Shown piece by piece: positions 33,306-41,466 of a stretch of 64,000 nucleotides of DNA (its first letter is position 1; each line of letters begins with the position of its first letter). The notes under the pieces are model-generated. The model saw only the letters and a list, made by a program, of their open reading frames with translations. It made no database searches and was not told the DNA's origin. A program made the translations under genes and the position numbers. Origin of the DNA: Emticicia sp. 21SJ11W-3 (GTDB lineage Bacteria > Bacteroidota > Bacteroidia > Cytophagales > Spirosomataceae); assembly GCF_024138715.1 (NCBI RefSeq), contig NZ_CP092074.1:1426001-1490000 (forward strand). Direction: 5' to 3'.

Positions 33306-34649
33306 ATGAACAAAAGAACCTTTCTGAAAACCTCTTCGGCTCTGGTAGCAGGTAGTGTTATTACACAATTAAGTGCCTGCCGGGACGCCGACGCCAGAAC
33401 TAACTGGGCAGGTAATTTAACTTACAGCACCGATAACCTGCACAACCCCGCTACTATAAAAGAAGTGCAGAAAGTTGTAAATACCCAACAGTACCTGAGA
33501 GTTTTGGGGTCGAGGCATTCTTTTAATGCGATTGCTGATAGTGACGAAAATCAGGTGTCTTCAGCAGGGCTGAACAAAATACTGGCTTTAGATAAGGCAG
33601 ATGCAACCGTAACCGTTGAGGGCGGAATAAAATACGGCGACTTGTGTAAATACCTTGATGACAACGGATTTGCTTTATTTAATCTGGCCTCGTTGCCACA
33701 TATTTCAGTAGCAGGTGCCTGTGCAACGGCAACACATGGATCTGGTTTGAATAACGGTAACCTGGCTACGTCTGTTACAGGCATAGAATTTATTGACGGA
33801 CGTGGAAATGTAGTTAATCTTTCAAAAGAAACAGATGAGGCTTTTAACGGCGCCATTGTAAATTTAGGGGCATTGGGGGTAGTAACCAAACTTACATTGC
33901 AATTGCAGCCTTCTTTCAGCATGAAACAATTGGTTTACAAAAACCTGCCTATGGCCGTGCTGGGAAAGGATTTTGAGACCATTATGGCGAGCGGATACAG
34001 CGTTAGCCTGTTTACCGACTGGCGCAACAAAAACATTAATCAGGTTTGGATTAAAAGCCGCTGCGAAGCACATGAGGATGTAAAAATTGAACCCGAATTT
34101 TATGGTGCCAGGGCATCTGTAAAAAATATACACCCTCTGGAAGACCTTTCTGCTGAAAATTGTACTGAACAAATGGGGGTAAAGGGCCCCTGGTATGAGC
34201 GCATGCCTCATTTCAGAATGGGTTTTACACCCAGCAGCGGAAAAGAACTGCAGGCCGAATACTTTGTACCTCTACAGTATGGTTATGAGGCCATGATGGC
34301 GATTGAAAAACTGCATGAGCAATTAACCCCGCACTTGTTTATTTCTGAGATTCGTACCATGGCTGCTGACAATTTGTGGCTAAGCCCGGGTTATAACCAG
34401 GCTTGTGCTATTTTCCATTTTACCTGGAAACAGGAAATAGAGGCCGTTATGGGTCTTTTACCCTTAATAGAGCAACAACTGGCACCTTTTAACGCAAGGC
34501 CGCACTGGGGCAAATTGTTTACTTTATCTCCTGAAGTCTTACAATCGCGCATTGCCAGGCTGGCAGACTTTAAAAAACTGATGGCACATTATGACCCGGA
34601 TGAGAAATTCAGAAATGAGTTTATAAACCAGAACCTGTTTGGGGCCTGA
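33306..34649 (+). CDS. FAD-linked oxidase of the alditol/sugar-lactone oxidase family
   Basis: 447 residues. An export signal with a lipobox-like QLSAC (Cys25) follows MNKRTFLKTSSALVAG. The PCMH FAD domain begins at about 45; His71 in VLGSRHSFN aligns with the histidine that holds FAD covalently in alditol oxidase. HISVAGACATATHGSGLNNG, the isoalloxazine-binding loop, and the C-terminal ARPHWGKLF and YDPDEKFRNEF are family motifs. It oxidises a polyol or sugar (xylitol, sorbitol or an aldonolactone) with oxygen as likely acceptor. Envelope location is inferred from the signal. Monocistronic. Confidence 0.88.
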   Translation: MNKRTFLKTSSALVAGSVITQLSACRDADARTNWAGNLTYSTDNLHNPATIKEVQKVVNTQQYLRVLGSRHSFNAIADSDENQVSSAGLNKILALDKADATVTVEGGIKYGDLCKYLDDNGFALFNLASLPHISVAGACATATHGSGLNNGNLATSVTGIEFIDGRGNVVNLSKETDEAFNGAIVNLGALGVVTKLTLQLQPSFSMKQLVYKNLPMAVLGKDFETIMASGYSVSLFTDWRNKNINQVWIKSRCEAHEDVKIEPEFYGARASVKNIHPLEDLSAENCTEQMGVKGPWYERMPHFRMGFTPSSGKELQAEYFVPLQYGYEAMMAIEKLHEQLTPHLFISEIRTMAADNLWLSPGYNQACAIFHFTWKQEIEAVMGLLPLIEQQLAPFNARPHWGKLFTLSPEVLQSRIARLADFKKLMAHYDPDEKFRNEFINQNLFGA

Positions 34650-34679
34650 TTTACCCAATTTGCCGGCAGGTATCTGCCA

Positions 34680-37600
34680 TTACAATGGTACAGGTAATAC
34701 CTCTGCCGACTCGAGATATACTAACAGCAGGCTTGGGTTAAGATAACCCATTTGCTGATATAACCTGCCCAGATAGCTGATATCTTTGCTGTCTTTCTCT
34801 ATTCTGGCGGGCTCATGGCTGCCGTAGGTTTTATAGCTGATAACAAATACTTTAGTATCAATAAAAACCACACGGTCGGCGCGTTTAATATCACCATTGG
34901 GTAATAAAATTTCTCTTTCGTTTTCAACTGTTAATCCCTCTTCAAAAAGAGGCGCCAACAGCGGTAAATTCATTATTTTATGAAGTGAACTCTCAATCGA
35001 ATTGTATTCATTCAGGCTGATAACCCCTTCAAACCCTAACTCTCTTAGCGCATTGGGTATATCATTTTTGCTTTTTACTTTGGCAAGTGCAGACCGCACC
35101 TTATTGTGTCTGTCTTTGGTTTTGTCAAGTGTTTCGGTATCAAAAATCTTTTCTGATAACCGTCTTAACCGGAGCCGGTCGCTACGGTCTTCGCTGATTA
35201 TTTTTTTCAGTACTAATGTGTTATTGTCGGCAGGCTTTTTATCATGCTTTTTTATAAAAGTACCTTTGTTGATTTCATAGAAGTTCAAATCGGCATCAAA
35301 TACACCTTTTACCTGCAAAAAATCTTTTACGAGTTCTCCGACACCCTGTATTTTTCCCTGAAAGTTTTTCTGAGAGATAACGTATAACTGATGTGCCGCT
35401 CGGGTAAAAGCTACATACAGCATATTCAGGTTTTCAAGAAAAGTGGCCTGCATCTCCTGATTATATTGTTCTGTCAGTTCAGTCATTTTCAGTTTTTCGC
35501 TGAATTTAACAGGTGCCGACATCAGTTTTACGTTTTGCGTCTCTGATTTATGCCATAGTTCTTCGTATTCAAGGGTTTCTAAGTCGGCCCATATCTCTGC
35601 CTGGTTTTGCGGGCGCATGGACCATTGCGCATAGGGGATAATTACAACCGGGTATTCCAGCCCTTTGGAACGGTGAATGGTTGTGATGGTAATGGCATTT
35701 TCTTCGGCCGGTGATTTAACAGAGAGCGCCGAACTATCTTTTTTGTCCTGCCAGTAAACCAGAAAATCCTGCAAGTGATTGCTTTCTTTCAGGCTGTAGT
35801 TTAGTACCACATCTAAAAACCTGAACAGGTAGTTTTTCTGATGCGAACGGTTGAATAAATCAAAAGCATCAATAATCTTTTCAGTAAGCTCATAGATTCC
35901 GGCTTTTATCATATTAGCAGGGTCGAGCTTATAACCGTAACGGCTGAAGATTTCATAAAAGGCCGTAGAGTCGCTGGTTTCAGCCAGGTTCTTTATTTCA
36001 GAAGTGGCTTCGCTGTCCGGCATCTGGTTCAGAATAGTCTGGTAAAACAAATACGCCGCTTCAGATTTTGCCAATCGATTATTGGGCTGATTGATTACCC
36101 TCATAAAAGCAATCAGTAAACGCACATAGGGTGAATTTTTAAGCAGAAGCGAGTCACGCGAGATAATCGGGTACCCGGCTTGTGTCAGAAAGTCAGCCAC
36201 AGCAGATGACTCACGGTTACGGCGGCATAAAATGGCTATATCACCCGCGCGATACCCTTGCTGTTGTACCTGCTCAACCAGCCCAAGCACCCGGTTAAGC
36301 ATAACTGCTCCTTCTTTGTCGTAATCAAGAAATTCAATTTGTATATGCCCGCCATTTGGCGAGCTTGTGGGTTTCTCTTGTCTGAAATCTTCATACACAC
36401 TGGGCAAAAACTGAAACTCGGCTGAGTATCTTTCAAGCGAGGCTTCAAAAAACCGGTTATTGAAATCAATTACTTCCTGTGCGCTTCTGAAATTGGTATT
36501 AAGCGCCTTAGGCGTAAGGAAATTACCAATAGACATAAATTGTTCAGCCTGATGTTTCTGTATCAGCGAATTCTGCACCAATGCATTTATATTGCCTTTA
36601 AACAAATGCACAATCAGTTCCATCTTACCACCGCGCCAGCGATAAATAGCCTGCTTGGCATCGCCCACCACCAGATTAAAATGATTACCTGCCAATGAGT
36701 TTTCAATAAGTGGCAGCAGGTTATAGAATTGCATATCTGAGGTATCCTGAAACTCATCAATCAGCAGGTGCAGGTATTTTTCACCAATGCGCTCATAAAT
36801 AAAAGGAACAGGCTCTGACAGAATGATGCTAAGAATCTTCCGGTTAAACTCGGCTATAAAAACCTGATTTTTCTCAGTTAAAACCTCGTCAAACTCATCT
36901 TTCATTTTTTTCAGAAGCGACAGCTTTCTGAGATTGGGGCGAAGCACGCTGTAAAGCGTGTATTTTTTCAGATGATTATCTTTGAAATCCTGCATTTCGA
37001 AGAAGATGCTTCTTAAATCTTCTTTGATGCCGTCAATAGCCGCCTGCGTGGGTTTGGGGGTGCCTTTGGCGCTATACCATTTGTCGTCTCTTACAGCTGC
37101 CCAATGATAACTATTGGGTGACCCTTCTTTTTTGGTATAATATTCATTGGCAAAGTCGTCGCGCATATTATAAAAATATCCGCCTATCCCTTTACCTTTC
37201 TGTGTAAAATCGTCAACAGAAAGTCCCTGTGCTTCTATCAGTTGGATAGCCTTGATTGCCAATTCTCTGATGGTGTCCTCAAACCATTTCAGATAATTAT
37301 GAATATTAGTTGAAATTTCGTTGAAATCGGCGCTTTCAAGTCCGTCCAGTTTTACCAGTAAAGGGTAATACTGGTCATTAATGAGGTGATTGCCGAATTT
37401 GGCCAGCTCGTCTGTTACAAAGTTCCAGCTTTGCCCGTCACCAACTTTATCTTTTATGAAGTTTTCCAGAATCGCACTAATCTCCCTGTGTTCTTCATTT
37501 CCTGCTTTTTCAATCAGGCGTTCAGCTGCTTCGGTCATTACCCGGTCGGTATCCAGTACAATTTCGTAGTTGTAGGGCAGGCCTAATTCTTCTGTAAAGG

Positions 37601-37976
37601 CATTTACCAGTTGGTTGACGAAACTATCGATGGTTTTGACAGCAAAATCAGAATATTCCTGAATAATATTCCTGAAAACAGTATTGGCTCTTTTTTGTAT
37701 TACGTCTTCAGGCAAGCCGGTCTCTTCTACAATCATTCTGAACATCGGCCAGTATCTGGCACCCTCAGCCAATCGTTCTTCATTGCCTATTTCTTTCAGT
37801 GCATCCAGAATACGGTCTTTCATTTCTGTTGCAGCATCGTTCGTAAAAGTAATGGCTAATATCTGCTTAAAATAGAAAGGGCGTTCGGTGCCCAGCACCA
37901 GTTTAAGATATTCTTTGGTGAGCGTAAAGGTTTTTCCGGAACCTGCCGATGAACTGTAAATATTAAATTGAGACAT
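34680..37976 (-). CDS. RecB/AddA-like UvrD-family helicase with degenerate C-terminal nuclease motif
   Basis: 1098 residues, superfamily 1A helicase. Walker A is YSSSAGSGKTFTLTKEYL near the N-terminus; LHLLIDEFQDTSDMQF is Walker B/motif II; VVGDAKQAIYRWRGG is motif III; TIHRSKGLEYPVVIIP and NMLYVAFTRAAHQLYV are motifs V and VI. The C-terminal region has the PD-(D/E)XK shape of AddA/RecB nucleases, RADRVVF followed by VISYKT, but the Asp of the D-Y-K motif is Ser1047. It is the single large helicase of Bacteroidota double-strand-break repair. A partner AddB-like gene is not in the window. Confidence 0.88.
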   Translation of the reverse strand: MSQFNIYSSSAGSGKTFTLTKEYLKLVLGTERPFYFKQILAITFTNDAATEMKDRILDALKEIGNEERLAEGARYWPMFRMIVEETGLPEDVIQKRANTVFRNIIQEYSDFAVKTIDSFVNQLVNAFTEELGLPYNYEIVLDTDRVMTEAAERLIEKAGNEEHREISAILENFIKDKVGDGQSWNFVTDELAKFGNHLINDQYYPLLVKLDGLESADFNEISTNIHNYLKWFEDTIRELAIKAIQLIEAQGLSVDDFTQKGKGIGGYFYNMRDDFANEYYTKKEGSPNSYHWAAVRDDKWYSAKGTPKPTQAAIDGIKEDLRSIFFEMQDFKDNHLKKYTLYSVLRPNLRKLSLLKKMKDEFDEVLTEKNQVFIAEFNRKILSIILSEPVPFIYERIGEKYLHLLIDEFQDTSDMQFYNLLPLIENSLAGNHFNLVVGDAKQAIYRWRGGKMELIVHLFKGNINALVQNSLIQKHQAEQFMSIGNFLTPKALNTNFRSAQEVIDFNNRFFEASLERYSAEFQFLPSVYEDFRQEKPTSSPNGGHIQIEFLDYDKEGAVMLNRVLGLVEQVQQQGYRAGDIAILCRRNRESSAVADFLTQAGYPIISRDSLLLKNSPYVRLLIAFMRVINQPNNRLAKSEAAYLFYQTILNQMPDSEATSEIKNLAETSDSTAFYEIFSRYGYKLDPANMIKAGIYELTEKIIDAFDLFNRSHQKNYLFRFLDVVLNYSLKESNHLQDFLVYWQDKKDSSALSVKSPAEENAITITTIHRSKGLEYPVVIIPYAQWSMRPQNQAEIWADLETLEYEELWHKSETQNVKLMSAPVKFSEKLKMTELTEQYNQEMQATFLENLNMLYVAFTRAAHQLYVISQKNFQGKIQGVGELVKDFLQVKGVFDADLNFYEINKGTFIKKHDKKPADNNTLVLKKIISEDRSDRLRLRRLSEKIFDTETLDKTKDRHNKVRSALAKVKSKNDIPNALRELGFEGVISLNEYNSIESSLHKIMNLPLLAPLFEEGLTVENEREILLPNGDIKRADRVVFIDTKVFVISYKTYGSHEPARIEKDSKDISYLGRLYQQMGYLNPSLLLVYLESAEVLPVPL

Positions 37977-38002
37977 TTAATGGGTGTTTAAAAATCAAAT
38001 TC

Positions 38003-38782
38003 TCAGGCAGGCTCAACCGATACCTGCATCTGGGTTAGTTCCATGCTGCCAAACTGTGTGGCCATGGCCACGTCGGCGGCATCACGGCCATAGGCTAACA
38101 CCACTCTTTTGCCTCTTGGTTGGGTTTGTGTGGCATCAAATGTGTACCACCTGCCCCCCAGGTAGGCCTCAAACCAGGCATGCAGATCCATAGGTTTAAG
38201 CTCGTACAAATAGCCTACCACCAGGCGTGCCGGGATATTCAGGCTGCGGCAAAGCGCAATGCCCAGATGAGAGAAGTCTCTGCAAACCCCTATGCGGGTT
38301 TCGGCAGTATTTTGGGCTGAGGTAGAGGCATTGCTATGGCCATATTCATACCTGATGTTTTCGTTTATCCATTGTCTGATAGCCTCTGCCTGCTGGTATC
38401 CGGTTACCTGATTTTGCACAATTGATGCGGCCATTTGCCCCATTTTGTCTGACTCGCAATAGCGGCTTGGTAAAAGGTAAATCAGTGTTTCATCCGGCAA
38501 TAACTGCACCGGAACATAATTAGCATTAAAATCTACGTCAATAAAATCGGCTACTTCTACAATGGCCGACGTGCGAATGGTAAAATTAGAATCTGGTGTA
38601 AATATTCTCTGGCAAAGGTTGCCATAAAGGTCTGTATATTCAATTACAGGTACAGAGGGCTGCAACAGATATTCTTCCTTGATTATCCATTGACCTGAGC
38701 CACTGCGTGGCCTAAGCATCAGAATAAGCGGGGTGTTCTGCTCTGTTTCATAATCAAGCTGGCAACTAATAGAAAGTTTCAT
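38003..38782 (-). CDS. Transglutaminase-like (cysteine protease fold) protein
   Basis: 259 residues. An N-terminal beta domain (about 1-110) precedes a transglutaminase-like core with the full triad: Cys167 in RIGVCRDFSHLGIALCRSLNIPARLVVGY, His201 in MDLHAWFEAYLGG and Asp216 in WYTFDATQ. No signal peptide, so cytosolic. Such proteins usually act as peptidases or amidases rather than cross-linkers. Likely in one unit with the helicase gene 26 bp downstream, though no functional link is known. Confidence 0.9.
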   Translation of the reverse strand: MKLSISCQLDYETEQNTPLILMLRPRSGSGQWIIKEEYLLQPSVPVIEYTDLYGNLCQRIFTPDSNFTIRTSAIVEVADFIDVDFNANYVPVQLLPDETLIYLLPSRYCESDKMGQMAASIVQNQVTGYQQAEAIRQWINENIRYEYGHSNASTSAQNTAETRIGVCRDFSHLGIALCRSLNIPARLVVGYLYELKPMDLHAWFEAYLGGRWYTFDATQTQPRGKRVVLAYGRDAADVAMATQFGSMELTQMQVSVEPA

Positions 38783-38868
38783 TTATTGAATAAATAGATT
38801 AACCTGTTTTGTTTGATATACGTTTAATTGTTGAAAAATTATGCCAACTATTAATAGGGTATATTGAC

Positions 38869-39699
38869 TTATGAACGCGCTTTTATCCAGTTGAAGAGGT
38901 CGTTCAGTATGTCATATTTTTCAAATTCATTATGCAGTTCATGGTACAGTTTATCATAGCTTTTAAAGGTAACATCGCCCGAGAGTTTCGATGCCAGTTC
39001 TTTGGTTGCGCTGTAGCTGGTCAGCCTGTCTTCAGTGCCATGTATCAACAGCAGGGGGGCAGGGGTAGCTCTGGCGTTGCCCAACAGCCATTCGCCCCAT
39101 TCTATTAATCCAAGACCTACCACACCCGAAACCTGATTATGCACCAGTGGGTCGGCTTTATACGCTGCCATAACACCGGGGTCATGCGATAGGTAGTTTA
39201 AATCAAGTGAATTGGATTGAGTGAATGAAGGTGCTACCATGCGGGCCAAACGCCCGATTGCCAGCAGGAGTTTGGGCGGAGCAAAACCCGGCCTAACCGC
39301 AGGCGAAGTAGCAATAACACCCGCAATAGATGGATGATATCTGAACAGATAGTTGAGCACGAGGGTTCCGCCCATACTATGGCCATAAAGAAATACAGGT
39401 CTTTGAGGTACTGTTTGTGTGGCCAGCGTCAGTAAACGCTCAATTTGCTGCATGTATGCTTCCATTGATTCTGCATGGCCTCTTTTGCCGGTGGTTTGGC
39501 CGTGCCCGTATGTATCAACGGCTATTACACCGTAATTATGCGCCGTAAAGAATTCAGCCACGTGTTCGTAACGGCCGCTGTGTTCTCCCAAACCATGTAC
39601 AAGAGCTATTATGCCGTCGGCCTGCTGCTCGGGTAACCACTGCTGAAAGAAAACTTTGCGCCGTTTTGGGTCGGTTTCAAAAAAAGACTTGTGAATCAT
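38869..39699 (-). CDS. Alpha/beta hydrolase, monoacylglycerol lipase-like
   Basis: 276 residues. The oxyanion motif VHGLGEHSGRYEHVAEFF, VDTYGHGQTTGKRGH, and the nucleophile elbow LYGHSMGGTLVLNYL (Ser108) identify the serine aminopeptidase S33/monoglyceride lipase group. The acid and base are in LIHGTEDRLTS and YHELHNE near the C-terminus. No signal peptide is seen. It hydrolyses monoacylglycerols or similar esters. It is 86 bp upstream of the transglutaminase gene on the same strand and may share its transcript. Confidence 0.9.
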   Translation of the reverse strand: MIHKSFFETDPKRRKVFFQQWLPEQQADGIIALVHGLGEHSGRYEHVAEFFTAHNYGVIAVDTYGHGQTTGKRGHAESMEAYMQQIERLLTLATQTVPQRPVFLYGHSMGGTLVLNYLFRYHPSIAGVIATSPAVRPGFAPPKLLLAIGRLARMVAPSFTQSNSLDLNYLSHDPGVMAAYKADPLVHNQVSGVVGLGLIEWGEWLLGNARATPAPLLLIHGTEDRLTSYSATKELASKLSGDVTFKSYDKLYHELHNEFEKYDILNDLFNWIKARS

Positions 39700-39875
39700 A
39701 TCGGTTTACATATATAACTCAAATGTAAGGCAATTTCGCTGAATAATTTCAGGCCTGCTGTAATATAATGCCTGTGTAAAATGAACCTTACCCATGCACA
39801 ATAATCAGCAGGAAATTTTATATTTGTTTTTCTAAGCGTATGAACAAACATTATCTATTTAAACCCTCTATCAAC

Positions 39876-41135
39876 ATGAAATATTTCTGCTCTTTAGCAT
39901 TGCTGGCGCTGTTTAATCAATTGGTTTTTTCGCAGACATTAACCCCGGGCATACCAGAAAGCCAGGGCATGAGTACTGTCAGATTACAGCGTATGGACAA
40001 AGTGATTAACGAGTATGTAGATAAGTCTTATATGGCCGGTGTTGTGGTACTGGTTGCGCGTAACGGTAAAACCGTTTATCATAAAGCGTACGGATATGAC
40101 GACATCAGCACCAAAAAAGCAATGGACAAAAATGCAATTTTCCGTATTGCCTCTCAAACCAAGGCAATTACCAGCGTAGCGGTAATGATGTTGTTTGAAG
40201 AAGGTAAGTTCTTGCTCGATGACCCCATCTCTAAATATATACCGTCGTTCAAAAATCCGGTTGTACTTGATAAGTTCAATGAAAAAGACAGTAGCTATAC
40301 CACAACACCTGCCAGGAGAGAAATTACTATACGTGATTTATTGACACATACCTCCGGCATCGGGTATCCGATGATAGGCTCAAAAGAAGCTGTGGCAATT
40401 TATGCCAAAAATAATATCCCAAGCGGTGTTGATACCCCGTTTAATACCCTGAAAGACGCTATCAACAGGTTGGCAAAGCTTCCTTTGGCACATAACCCGG
40501 GCGAAAAATTTACGTACGGCCTTAATACAGATGTGCTGGGGTATCTGGTAGAAGTGGTTTCTGGGGTAAGTTTTGATGAGTTTCTGCGTATGCGGATATT
40601 CAAACCGCTGGGCATGAACGACACCTATTTTTATTTGCCTGAGTCAAAATTTAACAGGCTTGCCACATTAAATACCGAAAACAAAGAGAAAAAAGTAATA
40701 AAAGCGCCTGCCAATGTAGGCGAGTATTCAAAAGCTAAGGGTACATATCATTCCGGAGGCGGTGGGCTGGTATCTACCGTTACTGACTTCGCAGTTTTTC
40801 TGCAGATGGTACTTAATGGGGGTAAGTATAACGGCGTACAGCTATTGAGCCCGGTTACTATCAGAATGATGACCCAGAACCAGATAGGTGATATTAATCT
40901 GGGTTACAAAAAGTTTGGTCTGGGCTTTGCCATAACTACCGAAAAAGAGGCTGCCAGGGTTCCACCATCGGTGGGTACTTATGATTGGGGCGGGTATTAT
41001 GGCACTACTTATTGGGTAGACCCCAAAGAAGGGGTTATCGGGTTAATCATGACACAGAAGGTACCCAACAGCTATGCCGATTTAGGAGATAAATTCAAAG
41101 TGCTGGTTTATCAGGCCATAACAAAACTCAATTAA
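39876..41135 (+). CDS. Serine hydrolase of the class C beta-lactamase/penicillin-binding-protein-like family (S12)
   Basis: 419 residues from the ATG at 39876, which gives the signal peptide MKYFCSLALLALFNQLVFSQ; an earlier ATG at 39840 would only lengthen the N-region. Catalytic elements are the SxxK motif FRIASQTKAIT (Ser93, Lys96) and the Y-x-N-like YGLNTD; the third (KTG-like) box is not obvious, with HSGGGGLVST nearby. DLLTHTSGIGYP is the typical S12 loop. Probable periplasmic esterase or D-amino-peptidase; true beta-lactamase activity is unlikely. Single gene followed by a strong hairpin. Confidence 0.9.
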   Translation: MKYFCSLALLALFNQLVFSQTLTPGIPESQGMSTVRLQRMDKVINEYVDKSYMAGVVVLVARNGKTVYHKAYGYDDISTKKAMDKNAIFRIASQTKAITSVAVMMLFEEGKFLLDDPISKYIPSFKNPVVLDKFNEKDSSYTTTPARREITIRDLLTHTSGIGYPMIGSKEAVAIYAKNNIPSGVDTPFNTLKDAINRLAKLPLAHNPGEKFTYGLNTDVLGYLVEVVSGVSFDEFLRMRIFKPLGMNDTYFYLPESKFNRLATLNTENKEKKVIKAPANVGEYSKAKGTYHSGGGGLVSTVTDFAVFLQMVLNGGKYNGVQLLSPVTIRMMTQNQIGDINLGYKKFGLGFAITTEKEAARVPPSVGTYDWGGYYGTTYWVDPKEGVIGLIMTQKVPNSYADLGDKFKVLVYQAITKLN

Positions 41136-41159
41136 TTAGATTAATAATATTAGATATTG

Positions 41160-41196
41160 GAATAGTGATTTTCAGGCGGAGTGAAAGTCACTATTC
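41160..41196. repeat. 15-bp stem-loop without T-run
   Basis: A near-perfect stem of 15 pairs (one G-T) with a 7-nt loop GGCGGAG, 24 bp after the serine hydrolase stop and about 30 bp before the deaD promoter. No T tract follows on either strand. It may end or protect the hydrolase mRNA. Confidence 0.6.
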
Positions 41197-41227
41197 TAGA
41201 AAAAATACAATTATTTTGGCTCAATGC

Positions 41228-41258
41228 TTGCAAAATAGGATGGTTAGTATTAGTTTTG
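41228..41258 (+). promoter_or_regulatory. Promoter of deaD
   Basis: TTG at 41228-41230, 20-bp spacer, then TAGTTTTG (41251-41258). Both boxes and the spacing match the Bacteroidota consensus TTG-N17-23-TAnnTTTG. Predicted transcription start is near 41265, giving a leader of about 200 nt before the ATG at 41467. The leader can form a GTTCTCA/TGAGAAC pairing (41365-41371 with 41421-41427). Confidence 0.6.
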
Positions 41259-41466
41259 CAAAAGTTTTATAAAAGGCACATCCGATTGGGCCTCTGCGTA
41301 AATATAATTTCGACACAAAGAGTTTCTCTTTCTTTCAAATTCCTTTCAGAGCAGGCAACGGATGGTTCTCATCGTTCGCTTTATTATTTTTCGGCATTCG
41401 GGGCAATTCACGGTTTTGCGTGAGAACGGCAGTGTAGGTTCCGACTAAAAAAACATTTTATCCTTA

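Noticed and set aside
41181-41423. 80-codon frame upstream of deaD
   Set aside because: Overlaps a strong hairpin, the deaD promoter and its leader; no protein features.
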